This document shows, in pieces, positions 63,401 through 64,000 of a stretch of DNA of 64,000 bases. Position 1 is the first letter of the stretch. The number at the start of each line of letters is the position of its first letter. Position numbers and translations under genes: made by a program. Below the pieces are notes generated by a model. That model was given only the letters and a program-made list of their open reading frames with translations, was not told the origin of the DNA and did not search any database. The DNA is from Heliocidaris tuberculata (Eukaryota; Echinodermata; Echinoidea; Camarodonta; Echinometridae): the NCBI GenBank assembly GCA_025618425.1, contig CM046842.1:34415188-34479187 (forward strand), given 5' to 3'.

Positions 63401-63965
63401 CATAACTAAATCAACATGGGTAGTTACTATAACAATATTTAATGCTACTTTTTCAGTATATTATATCATAATATTAAACTTTAACAATATCATCTCACAA
63501 AAGCGATTATATATGAACATGAATGGTTGGTTTTTTTATTAAATTAATTTAAATTTGTAGCAAAGACATATGCAGTACAATCCTTTTCAATACCTATTGG
63601 CATGTTATGAATATGACCTGCAACCGTGATATTTTTTTATTATGACTATTTAGATTTTGATTTTGACATTTTGACAGATAATGATATAGATGATAATAAA
63701 ATGAATTCAGGTATAACAGTTATGGGAATAAAAATGTCTTTATTTATTTCAGTACAAATCACCTTTGGAGCAATCTATTGTACTATTGCATTGTTTTTTT
63801 TAAATTCAATTGTATAAGACATGGAAGTTTTGTGAAGCTGAACATAAATATATAAGCATACTTGTCTAAATTTCCCTTTTTTTTGTTTAACAGAGATTTA
63901 TCAGACAATCAGATCAGAACGCTTGGGGAGAATGCTTTCAGTCAGCTTGAGAGTGTTTCATCAGT
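28329..63965 (+). CDS. Large multi-exon extracellular leucine-rich-repeat protein gene (3' end beyond window)
   Basis: I joined 31 exons with consensus GT/AG borders into one open frame of 2,936 nt (about 978 residues). The start is the ATG at 28329, followed by a signal peptide of about 22 residues, a Tyr/Gly-rich segment, a cap with CTINENEGTIDC, and about 36 LRRs of 21-30 residues with the pattern LxLxxNxI. Intron 1 is phase 1 and all later introns are phase 2. N-glycosylation sequons recur (NLT in exons 3, 4, 8, 12 and 17; NIT in 14 and 29; NKT in 19). LRR solenoids of this type bind protein ligands outside the cell. Phase-2, roughly 72-nt LRR exons are known from LGR receptors, Slit and LGI genes, but about 36 repeats exceeds those families. 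No C-terminal cap, transmembrane segment or signalling domain is visible, so secreted versus membrane-bound cannot be decided. The exact family is not recognised. Confidence 0.92.
28955..29425 (+). repeat. 470-bp polypyrimidine tract in intron 1
   Basis: Almost pure C/T in TCTCCC/TCTCTC words, ending 16 nt before the exon 2 acceptor region. Several frames are open through it only because C/T codons include no stops. Confidence 0.95.
29441..29594 (+). CDS. LRR gene exon 2: N-terminal cap (LRRNT-like)
   Basis: The acceptor is catatag, directly after a long pyrimidine tract. Reading from the phase-1 junction gives TGGNRFNGIWSATSAISGGY, then a Gly/Ser/Asn-rich stretch, then GCTINENEGTIDCSSATTV. 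The last part resembles the end of an LRR N-terminal cap, where Cys-x(n)-Cys precedes the first repeat. Only two cysteines are visible, fewer than the four of a standard LRRNT. The donor is GTAAGT, exit phase 2. Confidence 0.88.
30435..30500 (+). CDS. LRR gene exon 3: one LRR (22 residues)
   Basis: The acceptor is tttccag and the donor GTAAGT, phase 2 to phase 2. It encodes YVKNYNFENLTSATFSKEVT, a degenerate first repeat with an NLT sequon. It follows the cap without a gap in frame. Confidence 0.85.
30897..31486. mobile_element. Foldback element, family C, copy 3 (intron 3)
   Basis: TTAAAGAGAAATCCAACCTT at the left and AAGGTTGGATTGCCCTTTAA at the right. The arms contain GGTGAAAGTTTGAACGAAAT and ACTTTCACCATCCTG. 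About 590 bp, TTAA-bounded. Confidence 0.85.
31625..31705 (+). repeat. Short 80-bp TTAA repeat (family F), intron 3
   Basis: TTAACCCATTGCCTACTGAA at the left and TTCAGTAGTCAACTGGTTTAA at the right (last 20 shared) form inverted ends around AAGCCTATGGGAATGAG. Other copies are at 40850-40924, 52022-52101 and 59950-60029 (interrupted at its TTAA by a family A MITE). Confidence 0.8.
31728..31799 (+). CDS. LRR gene exon 4: one LRR (24 residues)
   Basis: The 72-nt exon has acceptor tatgtag (weak pyrimidine tract) and donor GTAAGT, phases 2/2. It encodes ITILGGSLQRVDADTFHNLT followed by QLTSL, a textbook LRR with its phenylalanine spine and an NLT sequon. Confidence 0.88.
31816..31970. mobile_element. 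GGGCCCTGTTTCATAAAAC foldback family G (intron 4)
   Basis: CATTTCATAAAACTTGTTAT and ATAATAAGTTTTATGAAACA are inverted. The interior has TCTGATTGGCTGAGAGCAAA, common to all members (35857, 36054, 36272, 40641, 50743). Confidence 0.85.
32021..32049 (+). repeat. Poly-A tract (about 29 A), intron 4
   Basis: An uninterrupted A run. There is no obvious retroelement body directly 5' of it. Confidence 0.9.
32705..32770 (+). CDS. LRR gene exon 5: one LRR (22 residues)
   Basis: The acceptor is ggttttcag and the donor GTAAGT, phases 2/2, 66 nt. It encodes LTIHNTPITTFPDVSMCTSL then EKL. It is a short repeat with one of the few cysteines in the array. Confidence 0.88.
32930..33300 (+). repeat. 370-bp polypurine tract, intron 5
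   Basis: GAGAGG/GAAAGA words almost without pyrimidines from 33032 to 33215; the complement produces long spurious Ser/Leu-rich frames. Confidence 0.93.
33638..33790 (+). repeat. 52-bp tandem repeat, about three units (intron 5)
   Basis: TCTCATGGTTTATGCGAAAG at 33666, its variant at 33718 and a partial at 33769 define a 51-52-bp period. Shared core: TACCCGGATGACCGTGCAAT. A half unit precedes them. Confidence 0.8.
33993..34127. mobile_element. Hairpin element (GTGGGACACAAGGATATATCG), intron 5
   Basis: AATGGCTTTTCTTTCGTGGG with ACACAAGGATATATCG pairs with CGATATATCCTTGTATCCCA and CTCAAGGCCATT. The centre has TTTCACTCGTCG / CGACTCGTGAAA. About 135 bp. Confidence 0.8.
34186..34263 (+). CDS. LRR gene exon 6: one LRR (26 residues)
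   Basis: The acceptor is acattacag and the donor GTAAGT, phases 2/2, 78 nt. It encodes LDVTRNSISFDVYTYSTLTF then PASLKQV, keeping LxVxxNxI at the start with a lengthened variable half. Confidence 0.86.
34603..35097 (-). mobile_element. TTAA-flanked MITE, family B, copy 2 (intron 6)
   Basis: 495 bp, inverted relative to the 11921 copy. The ends are TTAAAGGCATTGATTAAATT and AAGTTAATCAATCACTTTAA. It shares the central GACTGCAGCGCAG and GGATAGAGTACCACCGAACC blocks. Length is almost identical, so the family appears intact in both copies. Confidence 0.9.
35490..35558 (+). CDS. LRR gene exon 7: one LRR (23 residues)
   Basis: The acceptor is atcatatag and the donor GTGAGT, phases 2/2, 69 nt. It encodes VSVMENEIDWVPPGLFSGTN then IEYL, with the common P-x-GLFSG turn of extracellular LRRs. 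Confidence 0.88.
35857..36009. mobile_element. Foldback family G, intron 7 copy 1
   Basis: GGGCCCCATTTCATAAAACT and AGTTTTATGAAACAGGGCCC are inverted, the inner arms being TTGTTATCAATAACAA. Complete, about 150 bp. Confidence 0.9.
36054..36196. mobile_element. Foldback family G, intron 7 copy 2 (opposite orientation)
   Basis: GGGCCCTGTTTCATAAAACT to AAGTTTATGAAACAGGGCCC. The interior reads in the reverse orientation relative to the copy 45 bp upstream. Confidence 0.9.
36272..36405. mobile_element. Foldback family G, intron 7 copy 3 (mismatched arms)
   Basis: The left arm is the standard GGGCCCTGTTTCATAAAACT, but the right arm is GGTAAAAATCACCAACAACA-CACTTGTTGAAGC. That resembles the right arm of the subfamily at 50743, not its own left arm. 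Confidence 0.7.
36774..36816 (+). pseudogene. Possible decayed LRR exon, intron 7
   Basis: Between an acceptor (gcgtacag) and a donor (GTGAGT) lies a frame reading RESMLRDGLLGLSS, which looks like the second half of an LRR. Its length makes it phase 2 in, phase 0 out, so inclusion would break the frame. Confidence 0.3.
36881..37030 (+). CDS. LRR gene exon 8: two LRRs (50 residues)
   Basis: The acceptor is ttgtttcag and the donor GTACGT, phases 2/2, 150 nt. The repeats are LGLSMNLMTSFPSDSLKSMS-NLTFL and SLDDNQITSVSKRNLEVLKD-SPLIHL. The last roughly 25 nt, including the donor, recur in degenerate form several times over the next 530 bp. Confidence 0.9.
37005..37560 (+). repeat. Degenerate tandem copies of the exon 8 3' end
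   Basis: CTCAAAGATAGTCCTCTCAT (exon 8 end) recurs as AAAAGACATTCCTCCCACAC (about 37188), ATAGTCCTCTCATTCATCTG (about 37304), CTCAAAGACAGTCCTCTCCT (about 37425) and GAGAAAGTCCTCTCACAAC (about 37533). Spacing is about 105-180 bp, and the pyrimidine-rich filler between them is also similar. The first of these keeps a GTAAGT donor. Confidence 0.65.
37619..38120. mobile_element. Foldback element, family C, copy 4 (intron 8)
   Basis: TTAAAGAGAAAGTTCACCCT and GGGGTGAACTTCCCCTTTAA are inverted. The inner arms repeat TTGTCACGTCACATGCGAGC / GCTCGCATGTGACGTCACA. 502 bp, TTAA-bounded, with long near-perfect arms suggesting a recent copy. Confidence 0.88.
38639..38710 (+). CDS. LRR gene exon 9: one LRR (24 residues)
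   Basis: The acceptor is tgacatag and the donor GTAAGT, phases 2/2, 72 nt. It encodes LNLSNNLITYLAPRALTQLK then QLKI, a canonical repeat. Confidence 0.92.
39138..39505 (+). mobile_element. TTAA-flanked repeat, family E, copy 2 (internally shortened; intron 9)
   Basis: Starts TTAAAGCTCATGCATGGACA and ends GTAAACATTACCTTTAA. 368 bp, missing about 150 bp present in the 21436 copy. It stops 30 bp before exon 10. Confidence 0.75.
39536..39607 (+). CDS. LRR gene exon 10: one LRR (24 residues)
   Basis: The acceptor is tcttttgtag and the donor GTAAGT, phases 2/2, 72 nt. It encodes IELHQNSLSFIQSKMFDDMT then YLLH. A TTAA-ended element lies just 30 bp upstream of the exon. Confidence 0.9.
39613..40314. 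mobile_element. Inverted-repeat element (CAGTCAAACCTGCTTTAG) interrupted by an insertion
   Basis: Left end CAGTCAAACCTGCTTTAG and right end TCTTTATAGACAGGTTTCACTG match the compact copies at 48078-48250 and 52171-52362. About 500 bp bounded by ACCCGGGGGGG and CCCCCGGGGGT (39787-40290) is inserted near the right end. Confidence 0.7.
40510..40581 (+). CDS. LRR gene exon 11: one LRR (24 residues)
   Basis: The acceptor is ttccatcag and the donor GTAAAT (slightly weak), phases 2/2, 72 nt. It encodes IDLNNNELTSLGSNSFTNLL then SLRTL, a very regular repeat. Confidence 0.92.
40641..40795. mobile_element. Foldback family G, intron 11
   Basis: CTGTTTCATTAAACTTGTTT pairs with AAAAAGTTTTATGAAACGG; GGCCAATCAGATTC inside in the reverse orientation. 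Confidence 0.82.
40850..40924 (+). repeat. Short 80-bp TTAA repeat (family F), intron 11
   Basis: Runs from TTAACCCATTGCGTACAGGA to TTCAGTAGTCAATGAGTTAA and shares AAGCCTATGGCAATGGGAG with the 31625 copy. A related unit with the same start (TTAACCCATTGACTGCTG) lies at 41041-41125. Confidence 0.75.
41171..41676 (+). mobile_element. Microsatellite-bearing element, type 1 (ACCCACGCC ends), intron 11
   Basis: ACCCACGCCGATAAAATCGG near the left is mirrored by GGCGTGGGT at 41642-41650. GGGTTCCGTATG then leads into a (TTTG)n tract at 41216-41262, followed by AGAGAACGGGTGAACGGATT. The same order of parts is seen at 44904-45826. It interrupts an older palindrome (41123-41797). Confidence 0.6.
41694..41765. 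repeat. 72-bp TTAA-bounded hairpin (intron 11)
   Basis: TTAAACCAATAAGGAATTTA and TTCACATCTAAGGCT pair with AGCCTTAGATGTGAA and TATTCCTTATTGGTTTAA around CATATC. Only a couple of mismatches. Confidence 0.88.
41882..42113. mobile_element. MITE with TGGGGTGGTATTCTGAGATT ends (intron 11)
   Basis: TGGGGTGGTATTCTGAGATT and TATTTTATCTTGATTT pair with AAATCAAGATAAAATA and AATCTCAGAATACCACCCCA. Arm about 43 bp; it ends 93 bp before exon 12. Confidence 0.88.
42207..42293 (+). CDS. LRR gene exon 12: one long LRR (29 residues)
   Basis: The acceptor is tttttccag and the donor GTATGT, phases 2/2, 87 nt. It encodes LHLHSQKSGYEMTTIAHDAF then LGINGNLTTL. The repeat is longer than usual in its first half and carries an NLT sequon. 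Confidence 0.86.
42777..42854 (+). CDS. LRR gene exon 13: one LRR (26 residues)
   Basis: The acceptor is tgatttag and the donor GTGAGT, phases 2/2, 78 nt. It encodes LFISDNRLANFPHAALSRET then YESLIYL. Confidence 0.9.
43765..44179 (+). mobile_element. TTAACCC element, family D, copy 1 (intron 13)
   Basis: 415 bp bounded by TTAA, with inverted ends TTAACCCTGTCAGGACA and TGTCCTGAACGGGTTAA. TTAA followed by CCC is the classic piggyBac-type terminus. The interior repeats a CAAATTGGCAAC motif. Related copies lie at 17084, 6357, 47580 and, more divergent, 46985. Confidence 0.9.
44310..44444 (+). CDS. LRR gene exon 14: atypical 45-residue segment
   Basis: The acceptor is tcttttcag and the donor GTAAGT, phases 2/2, 135 nt. 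It encodes LHADNNVFTNITLYSDDAYD, an acidic/Tyr-rich insertion, then a tail ending FSGLPSVQEL. It looks like one repeat with a loop-out, or two decayed repeats. It keeps the phase and carries an NIT sequon. Confidence 0.87.
44904..45826 (+). mobile_element. Microsatellite/minisatellite-bearing element, type 2 (TTTGTCCCCGCCG ends), intron 14
   Basis: TTTTTGTCCCCGCCG and CGGCGGGGACATTTA bracket the unit. Inside are GGGCTCCGTACG, a (TG)n at 44958-45020, (TCCG)n at 45020-45045, then four 147-bp units. The layout recalls tandem-core non-autonomous Helitron-like (pearl/DINE-type) elements, but I cannot see Helitron ends with confidence. Confidence 0.55.
45071..45658 (+). repeat. 147-bp tandem repeat, four units
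   Basis: TGCTACTTCTCCTCTATTTC starts at 45071, 45218, 45365 and 45512, an exact 147-bp period. The units differ by only a few bases. Each ends TATGCAAATTTATGCAAATT. In-frame length explains the spurious open frames. Confidence 0.95.
45873..46022 (+). CDS. LRR gene exon 15: two LRRs (50 residues)
   Basis: The acceptor is tctgtgacag and the donor GTGAGT, phases 2/2, 150 nt. The repeats begin LYLSSNAITGLNEGDLCEMP and LELQTNNIDETTLDPHTFDC. Each has one cysteine at a similar late position, which could pair. Confidence 0.92.
46455..46777. mobile_element. MITE with GGCCCGTATTCTCGAAAG ends (intron 16 side of exon 16)
   Basis: GGCCCGTATTCTCGAAAGGT and ACTTTCGAGAATATGGGCC are inverted. GCCTAACTTAA / TTAAGCCAGGC inside. 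323 bp; it ends 46 bp upstream of exon 16. Confidence 0.85.
46824..46901 (+). CDS. LRR gene exon 16: one LRR (26 residues)
   Basis: The acceptor is tattacag and the donor GTAAGT, phases 2/2, 78 nt. It encodes LKLDSNSFNYVPEAVQYQER then LMSISSL. Confidence 0.9.
46985..47345 (+). mobile_element. Divergent family D-like remnant (intron 16)
   Basis: Shares the order of blocks with family D (AGTTGGCAACAG, TTGCCAATTTAGAGACTTTA, TTTTTGCTCTTTCCACTCAT) but with many changes and no clear terminal repeats. Confidence 0.5.
47580..47882 (+). mobile_element. TTAACCC element, family D, copy 4 (right part missing; intron 16)
   Basis: Begins TAAACCCTTTCTGGACAGG and follows the family to GCTACAAAAATGGACGATTA. 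Similarity then stops, so about 110 bp of the right end is lost. Confidence 0.78.
48078..48250. mobile_element. CAGTCAAACCTGCTTTAG element, compact copy (intron 16)
   Basis: CAGTCAAACCTGCTTTAGCG ... GGTCTTTATAGACAGGTTTC; internal tandem TAAAGACCAC units. About 170 bp. Confidence 0.82.
48335..48472 (+). CDS. LRR gene exon 17: two LRRs (46 residues)
   Basis: The acceptor is tttttttag and the donor GTAAGT, phases 2/2, 138 nt. The repeats begin LSLSSNLITYLLDGAFSNLT and LSLSSNSIISIENGAFPDNI. The first halves are nearly identical, suggesting a recent internal duplication. Confidence 0.92.
49267..49410 (+). CDS. LRR gene exon 18: two LRRs, with possible in-frame 114-nt 5' extension from 49153
   Basis: The short form uses the acceptor tattgcag at 49265-49266 and encodes LSLSGNNFHFLHENMFTNHS then LSLSSNNIDKIPETAFDGCT-SLTNL (48 residues). 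An equally good acceptor (tactacag) ends at 49152. From there the reading frame stays open to the same donor (GTAAGT after 49410), giving 86 residues. The extra 114 nt are two further 57-bp copies of the polypyrimidine tract plus exon start. The middle copy's acceptor reads gcaa and is dead. Which acceptor is used, or whether both are, cannot be told from sequence. Confidence 0.9.
50122..50337 (+). CDS. LRR gene exon 19: three LRRs (72 residues)
   Basis: The acceptor is ttgttgtccag and the donor GTAAGT, phases 2/2, 216 nt, exactly three 72-nt units. The repeats begin LDLGYNQIGRLLVTHFEDCP, ISLNDNEIAYIEDGTFAHVT and FYLHNNELTDLPMGGDFINK. It is the longest exon seen and looks like fused modules from intron loss or in-exon duplication. 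NKT sequon. Confidence 0.93.
50743..50880. mobile_element. Foldback family G variant (GGGGAGCGTTTCATCAAGTG), intron 19
   Basis: GGGGAGCGTTTCATCAAGTG pairs with CACTTGATGAAACGCTCCCC, then TTGTCAGTGATTTTTAC with GTAAAAATCACTGACAA. It keeps the family's TCTGATTGGCTGAGAGCAAA core but has different ends. Confidence 0.9.
51371..51439 (+). CDS. LRR gene exon 20: one LRR (23 residues)
   Basis: The acceptor is tacttgtag and the donor GTAAGT, phases 2/2, 69 nt. It encodes AYFNNNRITAVKTRAFWNFV then SSY. From here on the residue before LxxN is usually Tyr. Confidence 0.9.
51645..51820. mobile_element. Second copy of the CAGTGGAAACTC element (intron 20)
   Basis: Starts TAGTGGAAACTCACTATGGT, has two internal ACCAGCAAAATTA..CTTGTTATATC units, and ends TTTATACCAAGTTTCTATTG. 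Confidence 0.7.
52022..52101 (+). repeat. Short 80-bp TTAA repeat (family F), intron 20
   Basis: TTAACACATTGCCTACGTGA ... TTCAGTAGTCAACAGGTTAA. It is uninterrupted and serves as an empty-site reference for the insertion at 60026. Confidence 0.78.
52171..52362. mobile_element. CAGTCAAACCTACTTTAG element, compact copy (intron 20)
   Basis: CAGTCAAACCTACTTTAGCA ... GGTCTTTATTTACAGGTTTC ACTG, with AAAGACCACCTGC repeats inside. Serves as an empty reference for 39613. Confidence 0.82.
52477..52539 (+). CDS. LRR gene exon 21: one LRR (21 residues)
   Basis: The acceptor is tttcttacag and the donor GTATGT, phases 2/2, 63 nt, the shortest internal exon. It encodes YLNDNDINTIETRAFEGVSS then G. Confidence 0.9.
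53363..53437 (+). CDS. LRR gene exon 22: one LRR (25 residues)
   Basis: The acceptor is tttaattag and the donor GTGAGT, phases 2/2, 75 nt. It encodes TFTIAGNPLKHLETESFLDT then SATNL. AGNPL resembles the motif often seen near the end of an LRR block, but the array continues. Confidence 0.88.
53876..53934 (+). pseudogene. Likely decayed LRR exon in intron 22
   Basis: A frame reading YADGNSFTNISGLEFTAGA has the LRR pattern (N-x-F, later G-L-x-F) and is followed by a donor-like GTATTA. No acceptor lies at the matching position; the nearest AG (tatgcag) would read another frame. Confidence 0.4.
54011..54082 (+). CDS. LRR gene exon 23: one LRR (24 residues)
   Basis: The acceptor is tcacttcag and the donor GTAAGT, phases 2/2, 72 nt. 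It encodes LYLNEMQLTSLPTHVFSGLS then VSQR. The 3.4-kb intron after it is the most transposon-rich of the gene. Confidence 0.92.
54160..54360 (+). repeat. GGGGCGGATCCAGGATTTTG repeat fragment (intron 23)
   Basis: GTAGGGGCGGATCCAGGATT then AGAGGGGGCACA..TTTTTGGTCTTGCCAG; similar in style to the 12784/13200 G-tract repeats but a separate subfamily. Confidence 0.5.
54318..55150. repeat. Cluster of GGCAAAAAGGTGTAT palindromic motifs
   Basis: The motif, or its complement ATACACCTTTTTGCC, occurs about eight times near 54325, 54642, 54720, 54789, 54850, 54911 and 55124. At 54789-54824 two face each other as a perfect 15-bp-arm hairpin around CTCTAC. A (TTGA)n run lies at 54457-54492. Confidence 0.75.
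55275..56299 (+). mobile_element. Tandem duplication unit 1 with tRNA-Leu primer-binding site (LTR-retrotransposon fragment)
   Basis: TGGTGGCAGCGGTGGGAT at 55523-55540 is TGG plus the complement of the conserved 3' end of metazoan tRNA-Leu (ATCCCACCGCTGCCA-CCA), as expected just inside a 5' LTR. Upstream, about 125 bp starting TGTAACGAGGCTGCGATTGG and carrying GAATAAAGC could be the end of that LTR. No gag or pol frame follows. The same 1.03 kb is repeated directly after it. Confidence 0.65.
56300..57312 (+). mobile_element. Tandem duplication unit 2
   Basis: Offset 1,026 bp from unit 1 (primer-binding site at 56549-56566). Nearly identical, differing by scattered substitutions (for example GTGGGAAATGTTC to GTAGGAAATGGTC) and by loss of about 15 bp after CCAGATTTCT. 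Both units end in the GAGCCAGAAGGGCGTTAA hairpin repeat. Confidence 0.9.
57453..57524 (+). CDS. LRR gene exon 24: one LRR (24 residues)
   Basis: The acceptor is gtatttcag and the donor GTGAGT, phases 2/2, 72 nt. It encodes FYLNNNQISFIADEAFYDVT then GSYDL. It lies 140 bp after the tandem duplication in intron 23. Confidence 0.92.
57790..57870 (+). repeat. (ATT)n microsatellite, intron 24
   Basis: Imperfect ATT/ATC/ATG triplets; a second block lies at 57540-57655. Confidence 0.9.
58483..58554 (+). CDS. LRR gene exon 25: one LRR (24 residues)
   Basis: The acceptor is tctctgaag and the donor GTAAGC, phases 2/2, 72 nt. It encodes LYLQDNVIDTIEGKMFGGTS then TADI. Confidence 0.91.
58690..58925 (+). 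repeat. Degenerate 70-95-bp tandem repeat, three units (intron 25)
   Basis: CTTGTAAAAATAGGAAGAAA and TAGTATATTTTCTCC recur three times, each unit starting TTTTCAC(T)AT. Confidence 0.75.
59829..59897 (+). CDS. LRR gene exon 26: one LRR (23 residues)
   Basis: The acceptor is ctatggcag and the donor GTAAGT, phases 2/2, 69 nt. It encodes IYLNDNLIPSLPTNVFEDVS then ANR. Confidence 0.91.
60026..60400 (-). mobile_element. Family A MITE, copy 3 (complete, reverse orientation, nested)
   Basis: TTAA at 60026-60029 and 60397-60400 brackets the full element in inverted orientation (AGGGTACCAACCACC ... GGTGATTGGTACACT). The flanks belong to the roughly 80-bp TTAACCCATTG repeat also present at 31625 and 52022. 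It lies in intron 26 of the LRR gene. Confidence 0.88.
60889..61029 (+). CDS. LRR gene exon 27: two LRRs (47 residues)
   Basis: The acceptor is ctttacag and the donor GTAAGT, phases 2/2, 141 nt. The repeats begin IYLTNNKLTAFPAAALSTQS and LDLSDNLISTISPNAFTSLT. Confidence 0.93.
61506..61577 (+). CDS. LRR gene exon 28: one LRR (24 residues)
   Basis: The acceptor is taattccag and the donor GTAAGT, phases 2/2, 72 nt. It encodes IYLQNNQILEIASTLLNPLT then SLKEL. Confidence 0.92.
61965..62036 (+). CDS. LRR gene exon 29: one LRR (24 residues)
   Basis: The acceptor is ttttttgcag and the donor GTAAGT, phases 2/2, 72 nt. It encodes LHMYNNNITSVGDGAFDGLD then NLIR, with an NIT sequon on the conserved Asn ladder. 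Confidence 0.93.
62365..62960 (+). repeat. 600-bp polypurine tract, intron 29
   Basis: GAGAGG/GGAGAGA words with only short interruptions (62650-62720). The complement gives long spurious Ser/Leu frames. Confidence 0.93.
63246..63311 (+). CDS. LRR gene exon 30: one LRR (22 residues)
   Basis: The acceptor is cccgtacag and the donor GTAAGT, phases 2/2, 66 nt. It encodes IYLSNNRIEHFPAFSALEDL then ST. Confidence 0.92.
63894..63965 (+). CDS. LRR gene exon 31: one LRR (24 residues); last exon in window
   Basis: The acceptor is gtttaacag and the donor GTAAGT (63966 on), phases 2/2, 72 nt. It encodes IDLSDNQIRTLGENAFSQLE then SVSS. No C-terminal cap, so the gene continues to the right. Confidence 0.93.
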
Positions 63966-64000
63966 GTAAGTATTTTCCATGGTTAGAGCTCATAATGTGT

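Overview
The window is eukaryotic genomic DNA, AT-rich and repeat-dense, with one confidently recognisable protein-coding gene. The repeats resemble those of marine deuterostome invertebrates: TACATG palindromes, foldback elements ending GGGCCCTGTTTCATAAAAC, GGATTTAGGGGGGG..GCACATCCGGCCCG elements, and 'TATAGAAAGACCACCTGTC' inverted repeats. My best guess is an echinoderm, probably a sea urchin. This is inferred from the character of the repeats, not from a database match.

Layout. 1-8,200: no supported gene. A field of short TACATGTA/TGTACA palindromes is interspersed with small inverted-repeat transposons. 8,200-15,500: more non-autonomous elements, simple repeats and homopolymers. A small GC-rich patch near 9,100-9,310 could hold the first exon of an unrecognised gene (weak). 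15,540-16,066: a CpG-containing stretch with a consensus CRE (TGACGTCA) and a strong splice donor. It is a possible promoter and untranslated first exon for the gene downstream (weak). 16,070-28,290: no exon seen; repeats only. 28,292-63,965 (+ strand): a large secreted or membrane-anchored leucine-rich-repeat (LRR) gene running off the right edge.

The LRR gene. I could assemble 31 consecutive coding exons in one open frame: 2,936 coding nt, about 978 residues, with the 3' end missing. Exon 1 encodes a signal peptide and a Tyr/Gly-rich stretch. Exon 2 encodes a cysteine-containing N-terminal cap. Exons 3-31 encode about 36 LRRs, nearly always one per exon (63-87 nt), with a few exons carrying two or three. 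After the first intron (phase 1), every visible intron is phase 2, so exons 3-31 are interchangeable modules that can be duplicated or skipped without a frameshift. Two exon boundaries show this happening. Exon 18 has a 57-bp in-frame triplication spanning its 3' splice site. The 3' end of exon 8 is followed by degenerate tandem copies of its own end.

Mobile DNA. At least five unrelated families of short non-autonomous elements have both ends at TTAA, the piggyBac-type target. Two insertions can be checked against 'empty' copies of the host repeat elsewhere in the window. Intron 23 contains a 1.03-kb tandem duplication, each unit carrying an 18-nt match to a tRNA-Leu primer-binding site, so it derives from an LTR retrotransposon. 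It also has a cluster of palindromic GGCAAAAAGGTGTAT sites. Intron 14 holds a microsatellite- and minisatellite-bearing element with a 147-bp unit. No rRNA, tRNA or CRISPR array was recognised.
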